From: Bacteroidaceae bacterium
Lineage (GTDB): Bacteria > Bacteroidota > Bacteroidia > Bacteroidales > Bacteroidaceae
Reading direction: 5' to 3'
NCBI GenBank assembly: GCA_017524545.1
Contig: JAFXVN010000014.1
Span: 52,300 to 116,299, forward strand
Length of the DNA: 64,000 nt
Part shown: piece by piece, positions 1 to 7,066 of the stretch
Position numbering within the stretch: the first letter of the stretch is position 1
How the letters are laid out: every line of letters begins with the position of its first letter
Notes under the pieces: generated by a model
What the model saw: only the letters and a program-made list of their open reading frames with translations
Databases searched by the model: none
Told to the model about the DNA's origin: nothing
Position numbers and translations under genes: made by a program

Positions 1-93
1 TTTGACGATTTGCGATTTACTATTTATTTTTCGTTATGACGTTATGACGATATTCCGTTATAACGATTTCAACTCTCAACTTTCAACTTTCAC
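1..93. repeat. AT-rich short tandem repeats downstream of the IMP cyclohydrolase gene
   Basis: The first 30 bases repeat a TTTACGATTTACTATTT-like theme, followed by CGTTATGACGTTATGACG. Bases 66-92 are copies of AACTTTC (seen as AACTCTCAACTTTCAACTTTC). The last copy runs up to the stop codon of the minus-strand gene ending at 90. The same classes recur at many other gene boundaries in this window. Confidence 0.85.
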
Positions 94-683
94 TTGCTAA
101 ACCAGCTGTGTATTGCTGTGTCGTAGTGGCTGCTAACACCGAAGGCTTGTGTGGCGAACCATTTGCGGTCGGCTATTTCGCTCTGTGCGCCCTGCTTCTT
201 CAGCAGGTCGAGAAGAGGCTTGTACTCTGCCTTGGAGGGGACAATGATGACATCGCGGAAGTTCTTGGCAGCTGCACGGATTAGGCTAATGCCACCGATG
301 TCTATCTTCTCGATGATGTCGGCTTCGCTTGCACCTGCTGCCACCGTGTCTTCAAAGGGATAGAGGTCCACGATGACAAGGTCGATGGCGGGGATGTCGT
401 ATTGCTGCATCTGTTGTTGGTCGCCTTCGTTCTCGCGACGCCCGAGGATGCCTCCGAACACTTTCGGGTGCAGCGTCTTGACTCTGCCACCCAGAATGCT
501 GGGATAGGTCGTCACATCCTCCACCTTCTTACAGGGAATGCCGAGACTCTCAATGAATGACTGGGTGCCGCCGGTGGAAAGCAGTTCTACGCCTTCTGCA
601 TGAAGGGTACGCAGGATTTCCTCCAGTCCGTCCTTGTGGAACACGGACACCAAAGCACGCTTTATTTTCCTTGTTTCTGCCAT
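90..683 (-). CDS. Stand-alone IMP cyclohydrolase (N-terminal domain of PurH only)
   Basis: The 197-residue protein matches the IMP cyclohydrolase (MGS-like) half of bifunctional PurH, which closes the inosine ring from FAICAR in the last step of IMP synthesis. The start SVFHKDGLEEI, the STGGT loop, KTLHPKVFGGIL, the DLVIVDLYPFE segment and DIGGISLIRAAAKN are all present, so the known catalytic Lys, Tyr and Asp positions appear kept. The usual PurH is about 507-530 residues, but here a stop follows HSWFSK at the natural domain boundary. The AICAR formyltransferase half is absent from this window, so it must be encoded elsewhere or supplied by another enzyme. Split enzymes of this kind are known in some bacteria. 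Repeats begin directly after the stop. The gene has its own -7 box upstream. Confidence 0.9.
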   Translation of the reverse strand: MAETRKIKRALVSVFHKDGLEEILRTLHAEGVELLSTGGTQSFIESLGIPCKKVEDVTTYPSILGGRVKTLHPKVFGGILGRRENEGDQQQMQQYDIPAIDLVIVDLYPFEDTVAAGASEADIIEKIDIGGISLIRAAAKNFRDVIIVPSKAEYKPLLDLLKKQGAQSEIADRKWFATQAFGVSSHYDTAIHSWFSK

Positions 684-713
684 AGCTTTATGCGTTTATA
701 CTTTTTGCGCGTG

Positions 714-721
714 CAAAGTTA
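714..721 (-). promoter_or_regulatory. Bacteroidetes -7 promoter box for the IMP cyclohydrolase gene
   Basis: On the minus strand this reads TAACTTTG, matching the TAnnTTTG consensus, about 30 bases upstream of the ATG at 683. Confidence 0.7.
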
Positions 722-724
722 CAA

Positions 725-756
725 AGAATTTAAGAATTAAGAGTTAAGAAATAGGA
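725..756. repeat. TTAAGA-class short tandem repeats
   Basis: Repeats of the GAATTAAGAGTTAAGAA class lie between the IMP cyclohydrolase promoter and the ilvC terminator. The same class is seen near 17.5, 42.4, 46.6 and 63.9 kb. Confidence 0.7.
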
Positions 757-805
757 TTTATTTTGAGTGTACCATGTTTTTTCTTTTCTTTTCAGACAAA
801 TACGG

Positions 806-843
806 AATGCCCCCGAAGCCTTTCTTTGAGCTTCGGGGGCATT
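806..843 (-). terminator. Hairpin terminator downstream of ilvC
   Basis: A perfect 14-bp stem (AATGCCCCCGAAGC with its complement) has a 10-base loop and lies 33 bases past the ilvC stop. T residues flank the stem on the plus strand. On the minus strand the T-run is weak, so the hairpin is the main support. Confidence 0.75.
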
Positions 844-876
844 TTGCTATCCCACGTTGGGGAGTTAGGGTGTCGT

Positions 877-1920
877 TTAGTTGTTCTCAGGACGGAGTTT
901 GCGGACAGTCTCTGCTGTGCGCCACATTTCGCTGTCGTGCATAGCTTGAAGTTCCTTCTCCAGACCTACGCGGTAGTCGGGCTTGGAGTTGGAGTCGATG
1001 CTGATTTGAGCCTCGTGGCCACATTTTACAGAAGCATAGAGCTGCTGCATAACAGGCTTGATGGCGTCGTGGAAACGGGGGAACCAGTCCAGAGCACCAC
1101 GCTGTGCGGTTGTAGAGCAGTTGGCATACATCCAGTCCATGCCATTCTTTGCGAAGAGAGGCATGAGGCTCTGTGTGAGCTCTTCAACGGTCTCGTTGAA
1201 AGCTTCAGAGGGCGTGTGGCCGTTCTCGCGGAGCACTTCGTACTGAGCCAGAAGCAGTCCCTGGATGGCACCCATCAGTGAGCCGCGCTCGCCTGTGAGG
1301 TCAGAAGTTGCCTCGCGCTGGAAGGTGGTCTCGAAGAGATAGCCGGAACCGATGCCGATGCCGAGAGCCAGCGTGCGGTCGAGAGCCTTGCCTGTTGCGT
1401 CGTTATAGACAGCATACGAGCTGTTCAAGCCACGGCCTTCGAGGAACATGGTGCGGAGGCTGGTGCCGCTGCCCTTTGGAGCAACCATGATGACGTCGAT
1501 GTCCTTTGAGGGAACACAACCTGTGCGGTCGTTCCAAGTGATGGCGAAGCCATGAGAGAAATAAAGCGCCTTACCGGGAGTGAGGTGCTTCTGGAGGGTG
1601 GGCCATACGCTCATCACAGCTGCATCGGAGAGCAGACACATCACGATGGTACCCTTCTCGGCAGCCTCCTCGATGGAGAACAGTGTCTCACCGGGAACCC
1701 AACCGTCGCCGATTGCCTTCTCGAATGTCTTGCCTTGGCGCTGACCGACGATGACGTTGAAGCCGTTGTCGCGCAGGTTGCAAGCCTGACCAGGACCCTG
1801 TACGCCGTAGCCGATGACGGCAATGGTCTCGTCCTTCAGAATCTCACGTGCTTTCTCAAGAGGGAACTCCTCGCGTGTCACCACTTCCTCGATGACACCG
1901 CCAAAATTCATTTTTGCCAT
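877..1920 (-). CDS. ilvC: Ketol-acid reductoisomerase
   Basis: This 347-residue protein converts acetolactate or acetohydroxybutyrate to dihydroxy-isovalerate or -methylvalerate with NAD(P)H, the second common step of valine and isoleucine synthesis. The Rossmann region carries VIGYGVQGPGQACNLRDNG, followed by the KARI helical domain with ALGIGIGSGYLFETTFQREATSDLTGERG, which holds the metal-binding acidic residues. The length equals that usual for Bacteroidales IlvC. It is the last gene of the ilv cluster on the minus strand, but it has its own TACCTTTG box at 1992-1999 and its own terminator, so it can be made independently of ilvH and ilvB. No repeat insertion is seen inside it. Confidence 0.96.
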   Translation of the reverse strand: MAKMNFGGVIEEVVTREEFPLEKAREILKDETIAVIGYGVQGPGQACNLRDNGFNVIVGQRQGKTFEKAIGDGWVPGETLFSIEEAAEKGTIVMCLLSDAAVMSVWPTLQKHLTPGKALYFSHGFAITWNDRTGCVPSKDIDVIMVAPKGSGTSLRTMFLEGRGLNSSYAVYNDATGKALDRTLALGIGIGSGYLFETTFQREATSDLTGERGSLMGAIQGLLLAQYEVLRENGHTPSEAFNETVEELTQSLMPLFAKNGMDWMYANCSTTAQRGALDWFPRFHDAIKPVMQQLYASVKCGHEAQISIDSNSKPDYRVGLEKELQAMHDSEMWRTAETVRKLRPENN

Positions 1921-2040
1921 TTTTATAGTTTATTGGTTATTGGTTATAGGTTATTGTTTCGTGTTATCCTGTCCTGTTTGTTTTGCGGGTGCAAAGGTAC
2001 GACAAATAATTGAAAGTTGAAAGTTGAAAGTTGAAAAATA
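1921..2040. repeat. Two classes of short tandem repeats in the ilvC leader
   Basis: Bases 1921-1965 repeat GGTTATTGGTTAT (period about 8-9). Bases 2011-2037 repeat GAAAGTTGAAAGTT (period 7). The ilvC promoter box lies between them. The GGTTATT class returns at 15955-15975 in the leader of the sialate lyase gene. Confidence 0.8.
1992..1999 (-). promoter_or_regulatory. -7 promoter box for ilvC
   Basis: The minus-strand sequence is TACCTTTG, 72 bases upstream of the ilvC ATG. Confidence 0.75.
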
Positions 2041-2046
2041 GATGAA

Positions 2047-2844
2047 TTATTTGAAGTAAACTTTAGCATGACATACCACCTCGCCCTCGTTTTTCCTCAC
2101 TTCAATGTCTGTCTCGTCGTCGCTGACAGGTTGCTCGTAGAAACTGAGGCGGTCGCCAAGGTAGGATTCTGCCTTGTATGCAATCTCAAAGCGGCGGACG
2201 CTTTGTTTCTCGAAACGCTCGCGGGGGAAGAGGTCGAGGATGTGCTCTATGTACTTGATGCTGTTGATGTGGCCGTTGATGTCAACATCGCTGTAGTAGG
2301 TGTCGATGGTGCGGACAAGCTTCGGGTCTTGGAATCGGAAGCGTCCGTGCCCTTCGATAGGGCAGATGTTCTCCTCTTCGGGGACTACATAGTTAAGGAT
2401 GTCGCCGTCGTAGAGGGAGAGCAGGTCGCAAGGCTTGCGGGTCTCGAGGTCAATCATTGCCCAGACGCTGCGGGCATAGCCAAGCGGTGTGCCGTCGGCA
2501 CGATGGATGGAGAAGTTACGGTTGGTGAAGTACCGCATCACGCTCTTCACCCATGTCCTTACCTCGCAATGCTCATATTGTCGCGGCATCTCCATCATCT
2601 CTATGCAGAGGCGAGAGATTACCCATGTGTGCTTGGTTTCGTTCAGCGCGCTGATGCCCCAGCCACGCTTCTGCGAGTGGTTGCCAGCTGCGTTGAGCAT
2701 GTGGTTGCCCAGCACACCGAGGAAGATGCGCCCTGTGAAATCTACATGGAATGGCTCGACGTAGAAAGGGTAGCTATCAATTAATTCATAATTCATAATT
2801 AACAATTCATAATACTCTTTTATTTCACTATTCATATCCTTCAA
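2047..2844 (-). CDS. Acyl-ACP thioesterase (FatA/FatB-like)
   Basis: The product resembles acyl-ACP thioesterases, hotdog-fold enzymes that release fatty acids from acyl carrier protein. Visible hallmarks are the tandem hotdog organisation, the segment VDINGHINSIKYIEHILD (the second-hotdog Asn/His region) and RRFEIAYKAES. Family members of about 245 residues sit beside ilvH and ilvC in Bacteroidales, so membership of the ilv cluster is typical even though its role there is unclear. The first 20 or so residues (up to ELLIMNYELIDSYPFY) are translated AATTATGAATT-class repeat, so the true start is uncertain. An ATG further in, at MNYELID, is a good alternative. Confidence 0.85.
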   Translation of the reverse strand: MKDMNSEIKEYYELLIMNYELIDSYPFYVEPFHVDFTGRIFLGVLGNHMLNAAGNHSQKRGWGISALNETKHTWVISRLCIEMMEMPRQYEHCEVRTWVKSVMRYFTNRNFSIHRADGTPLGYARSVWAMIDLETRKPCDLLSLYDGDILNYVVPEEENICPIEGHGRFRFQDPKLVRTIDTYYSDVDINGHINSIKYIEHILDLFPRERFEKQSVRRFEIAYKAESYLGDRLSFYEQPVSDDETDIEVRKNEGEVVCHAKVYFK

Positions 2845-2917
2845 TTCATAATTATTCCATCAGCCAAATTCAAGGGTGTAGCCTAATTATGAATTATGAA
2901 TTGTGAATTATGAATTA
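2785..2917. repeat. Composite AATTATGAATT spacer between ilvH and the thioesterase gene
   Basis: Repeats of AATTATGA (period 8) lie on both sides of a GC-richer core, AAGGGTGTAGCCTAATTATG, at about 2871-2890. The element overlaps the 5' end of the thioesterase gene and the 3' end of ilvH. A second copy with the same internal order lies at 3721-3858, so both flanks of ilvH carry the same spacer. Confidence 0.85.
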
Positions 2918-3735
2918 CTTTGGTGTTCTTCTTCGCGTTTGGCGATGTAGGCGTCGAGTCGTTCGATGCACGACTTCGTTACGGCAATACGGCCTGTACG
3001 GACGAACTGAAGCACGCAGCCGAGCGCGTCGAGTTGTGTGAAGAGTTCAATCACATCTTGTGTGATACCAGTATTTTCTACGATGGTATAGGTGGGGTTC
3101 ACTTCCACAATGCGGGCATCGTAGCGGCGCACAATGCACGAGATGTCTTTGTCGGCAAGCACCATCGGCGTGGAGAGTTTCAGCAGGGAAGTCTCAAGGA
3201 TGAAAATCTCGTCGTCGATGAAGCAGTTGGCCTGCAGGACATCGACCTTTTTCTCTATTTGCTTGGTCAGCATCTCGGCCATTTCCTGCTTGCAGTAGCA
3301 GGTGATGGTGTATTTGTGTACGCCAGGCGTCGAGGAAGCACAGACGTTGAGGCTCTCGATGTTGACCTGCCGGCGAGTGAAGACAGCCGTTATCTGGTTG
3401 AGGATACCTGCGAAGTTCTCCGAATAGACGATGAGCGTATAGAGTGTCAGACCGTCGTGACTGAGCAAAGCTCCCTCGCGGGCAGGCATAGCGGGTCGCG
3501 CCACGGCATTACGCTTGAATGTTTCCATCTGGGTGCCTTTAGCAGTATCTTGAGCAAGAGTGGCCCGGCGCTGGCGTGCGAGGTTCTTCTCGAAGCTGTC
3601 GCGCTCGATGGCTGCAGCCGCATAAACGGCTTCGTTGAAATTCTCAAGTTCGGTAGCCTGCTCCAACTCGTCGCACTTCCCGCAAGTATTGCAGTCGCCA
3701 CACTCAGCGGCACCTTGTTTTAAATCATAATTCAT
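2908..3735 (-). CDS. ilvH: Acetolactate synthase small (regulatory) subunit, with an unusual N-terminal extension
   Basis: The C-terminal 180 residues are a typical IlvH/IlvN: an ACT domain begins at about residue 97 (LYTLIVYSENFAGILNQITAVFTRRQVNIESL) and is followed by the small-subunit C-terminal domain. The subunit would bind valine and control IlvB, encoded just upstream. The reading frame continues about 90 residues further upstream than the usual protein. This extension contains Cys12, Cys15, Cys18 and Cys21 in a regular CxxCxxCxxC array (AAECGDCNTCGKCDE), then an Ala/Glu-rich stretch. The first codons (MNYDL) come from the AATTATGA repeat. Translation might instead start at METFKRNAV or MPAREGALL, giving a normal-sized protein. 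Confidence 0.9.
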   Translation of the reverse strand: MNYDLKQGAAECGDCNTCGKCDELEQATELENFNEAVYAAAAIERDSFEKNLARQRRATLAQDTAKGTQMETFKRNAVARPAMPAREGALLSHDGLTLYTLIVYSENFAGILNQITAVFTRRQVNIESLNVCASSTPGVHKYTITCYCKQEMAEMLTKQIEKKVDVLQANCFIDDEIFILETSLLKLSTPMVLADKDISCIVRRYDARIVEVNPTYTIVENTGITQDVIELFTQLDALGCVLQFVRTGRIAVTKSCIERLDAYIAKREEEHQSNS

Positions 3736-3860
3736 AATTCACAATTCATAATAGTTCTATGATTCATAACTCTTAATTCATAATCCATAATCTTTTCTCG
3801 CAGAATGTCAGGGCGTAGCCTTAATTATGAATTATGAATTGCTAATTATGAATTAATTTC
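3721..3860. repeat. Composite AATTATGAATT spacer between ilvB and ilvH
   Basis: This copy has the same arrangement as the 2785-2917 spacer: AATTCATAATT repeats, a core CAGGGCGTAGCCTTAATTATG at about 3809-3829, then more AATTATGA copies. It includes the ilvH start codon and touches the ilvB stop. Confidence 0.85.
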
Positions 3861-5600
3861 TAAAAGCATCTCATCCACATTGGCACCGGGAGGTGTCATG
3901 GGGAGCACATTGTCTTCTTCCTTCACGGCGCACTGCAGGAGGTAAGGACCATCGGTTTCGAGCATCTCGCGGATGGCTGCGTCGAGGTCTTTCCTGTCGA
4001 TGACCGTCCGGCAGGGGATGTTGTAGCCCGCAGCAATCTTTTCATAGTCGGGGTTGAGCATCGGCGTGAAGGAGTAGCGCTTGTTGAAGAACATGTACTG
4101 CCACTGGCGCACGTTGCCAAGGAAGTTGTTGTTCAAGAGAATCATCTTCACGGGAATCTGGTTCTCCATGATGGTGCCCAGCTCCTGAATGGTCATTTGG
4201 AAGCCGCCGTCGCCGCAGAACATGCAGACCGTCCTTTCTGGAGCACCGTAGCAGGCTCCCATAGCGGCAGGGATGCCGAAGCCCATCGTGCCGCAACCGC
4301 CGCTGGTGACTACCGAACGGGGCTGCGTGAACTTGAAGTAGCGGCAGCCGAACATCTGGTTTTGCCCCACGTCGGTCACGAGAATGGCTTTGTTGTTCGC
4401 CGCTTCGCTCACCTTGCGCACCACTTCGCCCATCAGCAGAGGGCCTTCCGTGGGATGCAGGGCTGCATCAATGACCTTCGTGTATTCCTTTTCCTCGTAA
4501 GGTTTGAAGCCCTCAATCCAAGCCTTGTGGGTAGTCTTTTCCACAAGCTTCGTCACCTCGGGCAATGTCTGCTTGCAGTTGCCAAGGATGGAGAGTGTGG
4601 GTTTCACGTTCTTGCCAAGTTCCGAGGGGTCAATCTCGAAGTGTATAATCTTTGCTTGCTTGGCGTAGGTCTTGAGGTTGCCCGTCACGCGGTCGTCGAA
4701 ACGCATACCCACAGCAATGAGCAGGTCACACTGGTTGGTCATCACGTTGGGGGCGAGATTGCCGTGCATACCAAGCATTCCCATGTAGAGCGGGTGGTCG
4801 GAAGGAGCGGCAGAAAGGCCGAGGAGGGTTGCTGCGAAGGGTATCTGTGCCTTTTCGACGAAGTCGAGCAGTTCCTTGTTGGCTTCTGCAAGCTCTACGC
4901 CTTGGCCGACGAGCATAAATGGCTTCACGCTCTCGTTTATCATGCGAGCCGCTTTCTCGATGGCACCTTCTTCGGGCTGGGGATAAGGGTTGTAGCTGCG
5001 GATGAAATTCACCTTCTGCGGCGCATACTCTATCATGGCCGTCTGTGCATTCTTTGCGAAGTCGAGCACTACAGGGCCTGGCCGTCCGCTTTTGGCGATA
5101 TAGAAGGCACGCGCCACTGCCCAAGGGATGTCTTCGGCGCGACGTATCTGGTAGTTCCACTTCGTGATGGGTTGCGTCACGCCCACGACATCCACTTCCT
5201 GGAATGCGTCTGTGCCAAGCATGGCTGCGCCGACCTGACCGCAGATGACCACCATCGGCGTGGAGTCAATCATGGCATCGGCAACGCCAGTGATGGTGTT
5301 CATCGCACCTGGGCCGCTTGTCACGATGGCACAGCCCACCTTGCCGCTCACGCGGGCATAGCCCTGGGCGGCATGTACTGCCGCCTGTTCGTGACGGACA
5401 AGGATGTGATGCAAGGTATTCTTGTGGTCGTAGAGGGCATCGTAGGTAGGCATGATGGCACCGCCCGGGTAGCCGAAGAGCACATCCACACCCTCATGTT
5501 CGAGGCTCCGCATCAAAGCCTCAGCACCGGAAATCAAACCCGCCTGACCCCCTTCTGAACCTCTCCGAGGGGAGGCATTTATATTGCTTGTTGCTTTCAT
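3846..5600 (-). CDS. ilvB: Acetolactate synthase large (catalytic) subunit
   Basis: This ThDP-dependent enzyme condenses pyruvate with pyruvate or 2-oxobutyrate. The N-terminal domain carries VLFGYPGGAIMPTYDAL and the catalytic Glu in LVRHEQAAVHAAQGYAR. The C-terminal ThDP motif reads CGDGGFQMTIQELGTIMENQIPVK and ends in NNNFLGN. I place the start at the ATG at 5600 (MKATSNINAS); the open frame reaches a TTG three codons earlier. Between that start and the conserved SGAEALMRSLEHEGV lies a GC-rich palindromic insertion (SPRRGSEGGQAG, 5545-5576). A TACCTTTG box 31 bases upstream shows ilvB is transcribed separately from ilvD. ilvH and the thioesterase gene follow. Confidence 0.95.
   Translation of the reverse strand: MKATSNINASPRRGSEGGQAGLISGAEALMRSLEHEGVDVLFGYPGGAIMPTYDALYDHKNTLHHILVRHEQAAVHAAQGYARVSGKVGCAIVTSGPGAMNTITGVADAMIDSTPMVVICGQVGAAMLGTDAFQEVDVVGVTQPITKWNYQIRRAEDIPWAVARAFYIAKSGRPGPVVLDFAKNAQTAMIEYAPQKVNFIRSYNPYPQPEEGAIEKAARMINESVKPFMLVGQGVELAEANKELLDFVEKAQIPFAATLLGLSAAPSDHPLYMGMLGMHGNLAPNVMTNQCDLLIAVGMRFDDRVTGNLKTYAKQAKIIHFEIDPSELGKNVKPTLSILGNCKQTLPEVTKLVEKTTHKAWIEGFKPYEEKEYTKVIDAALHPTEGPLLMGEVVRKVSEAANNKAILVTDVGQNQMFGCRYFKFTQPRSVVTSGGCGTMGFGIPAAMGACYGAPERTVCMFCGDGGFQMTIQELGTIMENQIPVKMILLNNNFLGNVRQWQYMFFNKRYSFTPMLNPDYEKIAAGYNIPCRTVIDRKDLDAAIREMLETDGPYLLQCAVKEEDNVLPMTPPGANVDEMLLEINS
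5545..5576. repeat. GC-rich palindromic element inside ilvB (single)
   Basis: On the plus strand a TGACCCCC arm is followed by the near-palindrome CCTCTCCGAGGGGAGG. It is in frame near the N-terminus of IlvB and belongs to the element family found in 13 genes of this window. Confidence 0.8.
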
Positions 5601-5630
5601 AGCATACAAAAATAGTTATAAAACGCGGCG

Positions 5631-5638
5631 CAAAGGTA
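5631..5638 (-). promoter_or_regulatory. -7 promoter box for ilvB
   Basis: The minus-strand sequence is TACCTTTG, about 31 bases upstream of the chosen ATG at 5600. Confidence 0.75.
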
Positions 5639-5640
5639 CG

Positions 5641-5685
5641 AAAAAAAGGTGAAAGGTGAAAAAGGTGAAAGGTGAAAAAGAGCTA
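5641..5685. repeat. GGTGAAA-class short tandem repeats
   Basis: Runs of AAAGGTGAAAAAGGTGAAAG lie just upstream of the ilvB promoter. The class recurs at 16.03, 24.57 and, inside genes, 14.2 and 61.7 kb. Confidence 0.75.
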
Positions 5686-5744
5686 ATAATGAAGAATTTT
5701 GGATTATTTAGGCCTCGCGATGAAGAAAGCGAAGCAAAATTCTT

Positions 5745-6854
5745 CTATCTTCTTCCCTTCTTAGGCAGAATCTTCTTTATCTTCTTCAAATAGGCATCGG
5801 CATATTGGCGCATTCCGAGGTCGTTGGTGTGAAGGCCTTCCACCATAGAATCCTGCGTGAAGCCAAGCTCATCGTGGCTCAGATAATATAGATGCTTAAT
5901 GCCCTGTTCCTTCATCGTCTTGTAGGCACGCTGCTGCTCGCGGTTTGAACCCGTGTACCAGTCGATGTTCTGCTGCGAGCTGGCACCGTTGGCATAGTCG
6001 TGTTCCACCAAAAGGATGGGTGCCTGACTCTTTTCGCGAAGGATGGCGACACCCTTCAGCAGGCGGTCGTATATCAGTTCCGTCCGCTCCGTTGACATAT
6101 TGGGCAGACAGTCGATAATGAAAAGCCTTGCATCGATTTCGGCAAGGAAGCGGAACGTCTCTTCGTCCAGTTGACCGTTGCCGGAGAACCCAAGATTGAT
6201 GACGGGGTAGCCCGAGTCGCGATGCACGATGTTGGTCCACGCCATCCCCGTGCGCGAGGCACAGGCACCCTGGGCAATGGATGTGCCATAGACCACAATG
6301 GGCTGCTCCGAGGAACAGGGGATGAAGCGCAGCTCACGGTCTTCCGGCACGCCAATCTCCATCCATGTCACCTCGTTGTAGAGCGGCAGGAACAGCTCGA
6401 AGTCGTAACCGCGCTCTTCGCCTGTGAAATAAGTCAAGTCCTTGAACTCGTAGTTGATGGTGTCCTTGAACGAGAGGTTGAACTTGCTGGCACACCAGCG
6501 CTGCTTGCCGTTGGCATCTGTGGCGTAAAGGTCAACGCCCGACACGCCTGTCGTGGGCATGTGGAACATGTTCAGGCCGCCTGTCACCTTGTATCGCACC
6601 TTCACGCTCGGAGCGTTTGTGTGGAAGCATACAGACAGCCCCGCAGATTGCTTGGAGAGCCTCCATACAGCACTTCGCACTTTGCTCTCGGCGCGTGGCG
6701 TAAGGCGGTGGTAGCCATCCTTCAACTCATTGTTCCACCAGCGGCCATGCACCATGTTGTCGCCCTGTTCCAATGGGTTCATCCACTTCGTTTGAGCCGA
6801 TGCTAAATGTACATATATTGCAGCCAAAAGGCAGCCAAAAAGAACCTTCTTCAT
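5745..6854 (-). CDS. Secreted SGNH/GDSL-family hydrolase, probably a carbohydrate esterase
   Basis: A signal peptide (MKKVLFGCLLAAIYVHLASAQ) leads into an N-terminal beta-sandwich of about 150 residues, then an SGNH hydrolase domain. The nucleophile is Ser192 in VYGTSIAQGACASR. The oxyanion Gly and Asn fit NLGFSGNGQ and EHDYANG, and His342 lies in EGLHTNDLGM near the C-terminus. This two-domain layout is common in Bacteroidetes acetyl esterases acting on plant polysaccharides, but the substrate cannot be read from sequence. It lies with the divergent CE15 gene between ilvB and ilvD, where the ilv cluster would normally be continuous. It has its own promoter box at 6921-6928. Confidence 0.85.
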   Translation of the reverse strand: MKKVLFGCLLAAIYVHLASAQTKWMNPLEQGDNMVHGRWWNNELKDGYHRLTPRAESKVRSAVWRLSKQSAGLSVCFHTNAPSVKVRYKVTGGLNMFHMPTTGVSGVDLYATDANGKQRWCASKFNLSFKDTINYEFKDLTYFTGEERGYDFELFLPLYNEVTWMEIGVPEDRELRFIPCSSEQPIVVYGTSIAQGACASRTGMAWTNIVHRDSGYPVINLGFSGNGQLDEETFRFLAEIDARLFIIDCLPNMSTERTELIYDRLLKGVAILREKSQAPILLVEHDYANGASSQQNIDWYTGSNREQQRAYKTMKEQGIKHLYYLSHDELGFTQDSMVEGLHTNDLGMRQYADAYLKKIKKILPKKGRR

Positions 6855-6920
6855 CTTTTATTATCGTTAGTAGGTTAGAAAAGATAAGTGCTTGGTTACA
6901 TTATATATTATGTGATTTTG

Positions 6921-6928
6921 CAAATGTA
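6921..6928 (-). promoter_or_regulatory. -7 promoter box for the SGNH hydrolase gene
   Basis: The minus-strand sequence is TACATTTG, 67 bases upstream of the ATG at 6854. Confidence 0.65.
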
Positions 6929-7023
6929 CGAATTATATTTGAGATTCAACGCTAAACACGACACTTTTTTGCGCTTTGGCTAAAAATATGTCGAATAGAG
7001 GCGAAAGGCTGGAGAATATTTTG

Positions 7024-7031
7024 TATCTTCG
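7024..7031 (+). promoter_or_regulatory. -7 promoter box for the CE15 esterase gene
   Basis: TATCTTCG, one mismatch to TAnnTTTG, preceded by ATATTTTG, 36 bases upstream of the ATG at 7067. It is divergent from the promoter at 6921-6928. Confidence 0.5.
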
Positions 7032-7066
7032 CACCAATCAATACACAAATCCTTTCAAAACAAGCC

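Noticed and set aside
4197-5558. 453-codon plus-strand open frame
   Set aside because: It lies wholly antisense to ilvB, which has clear domain motifs and a promoter. The frame is a shadow of GC-biased codons.
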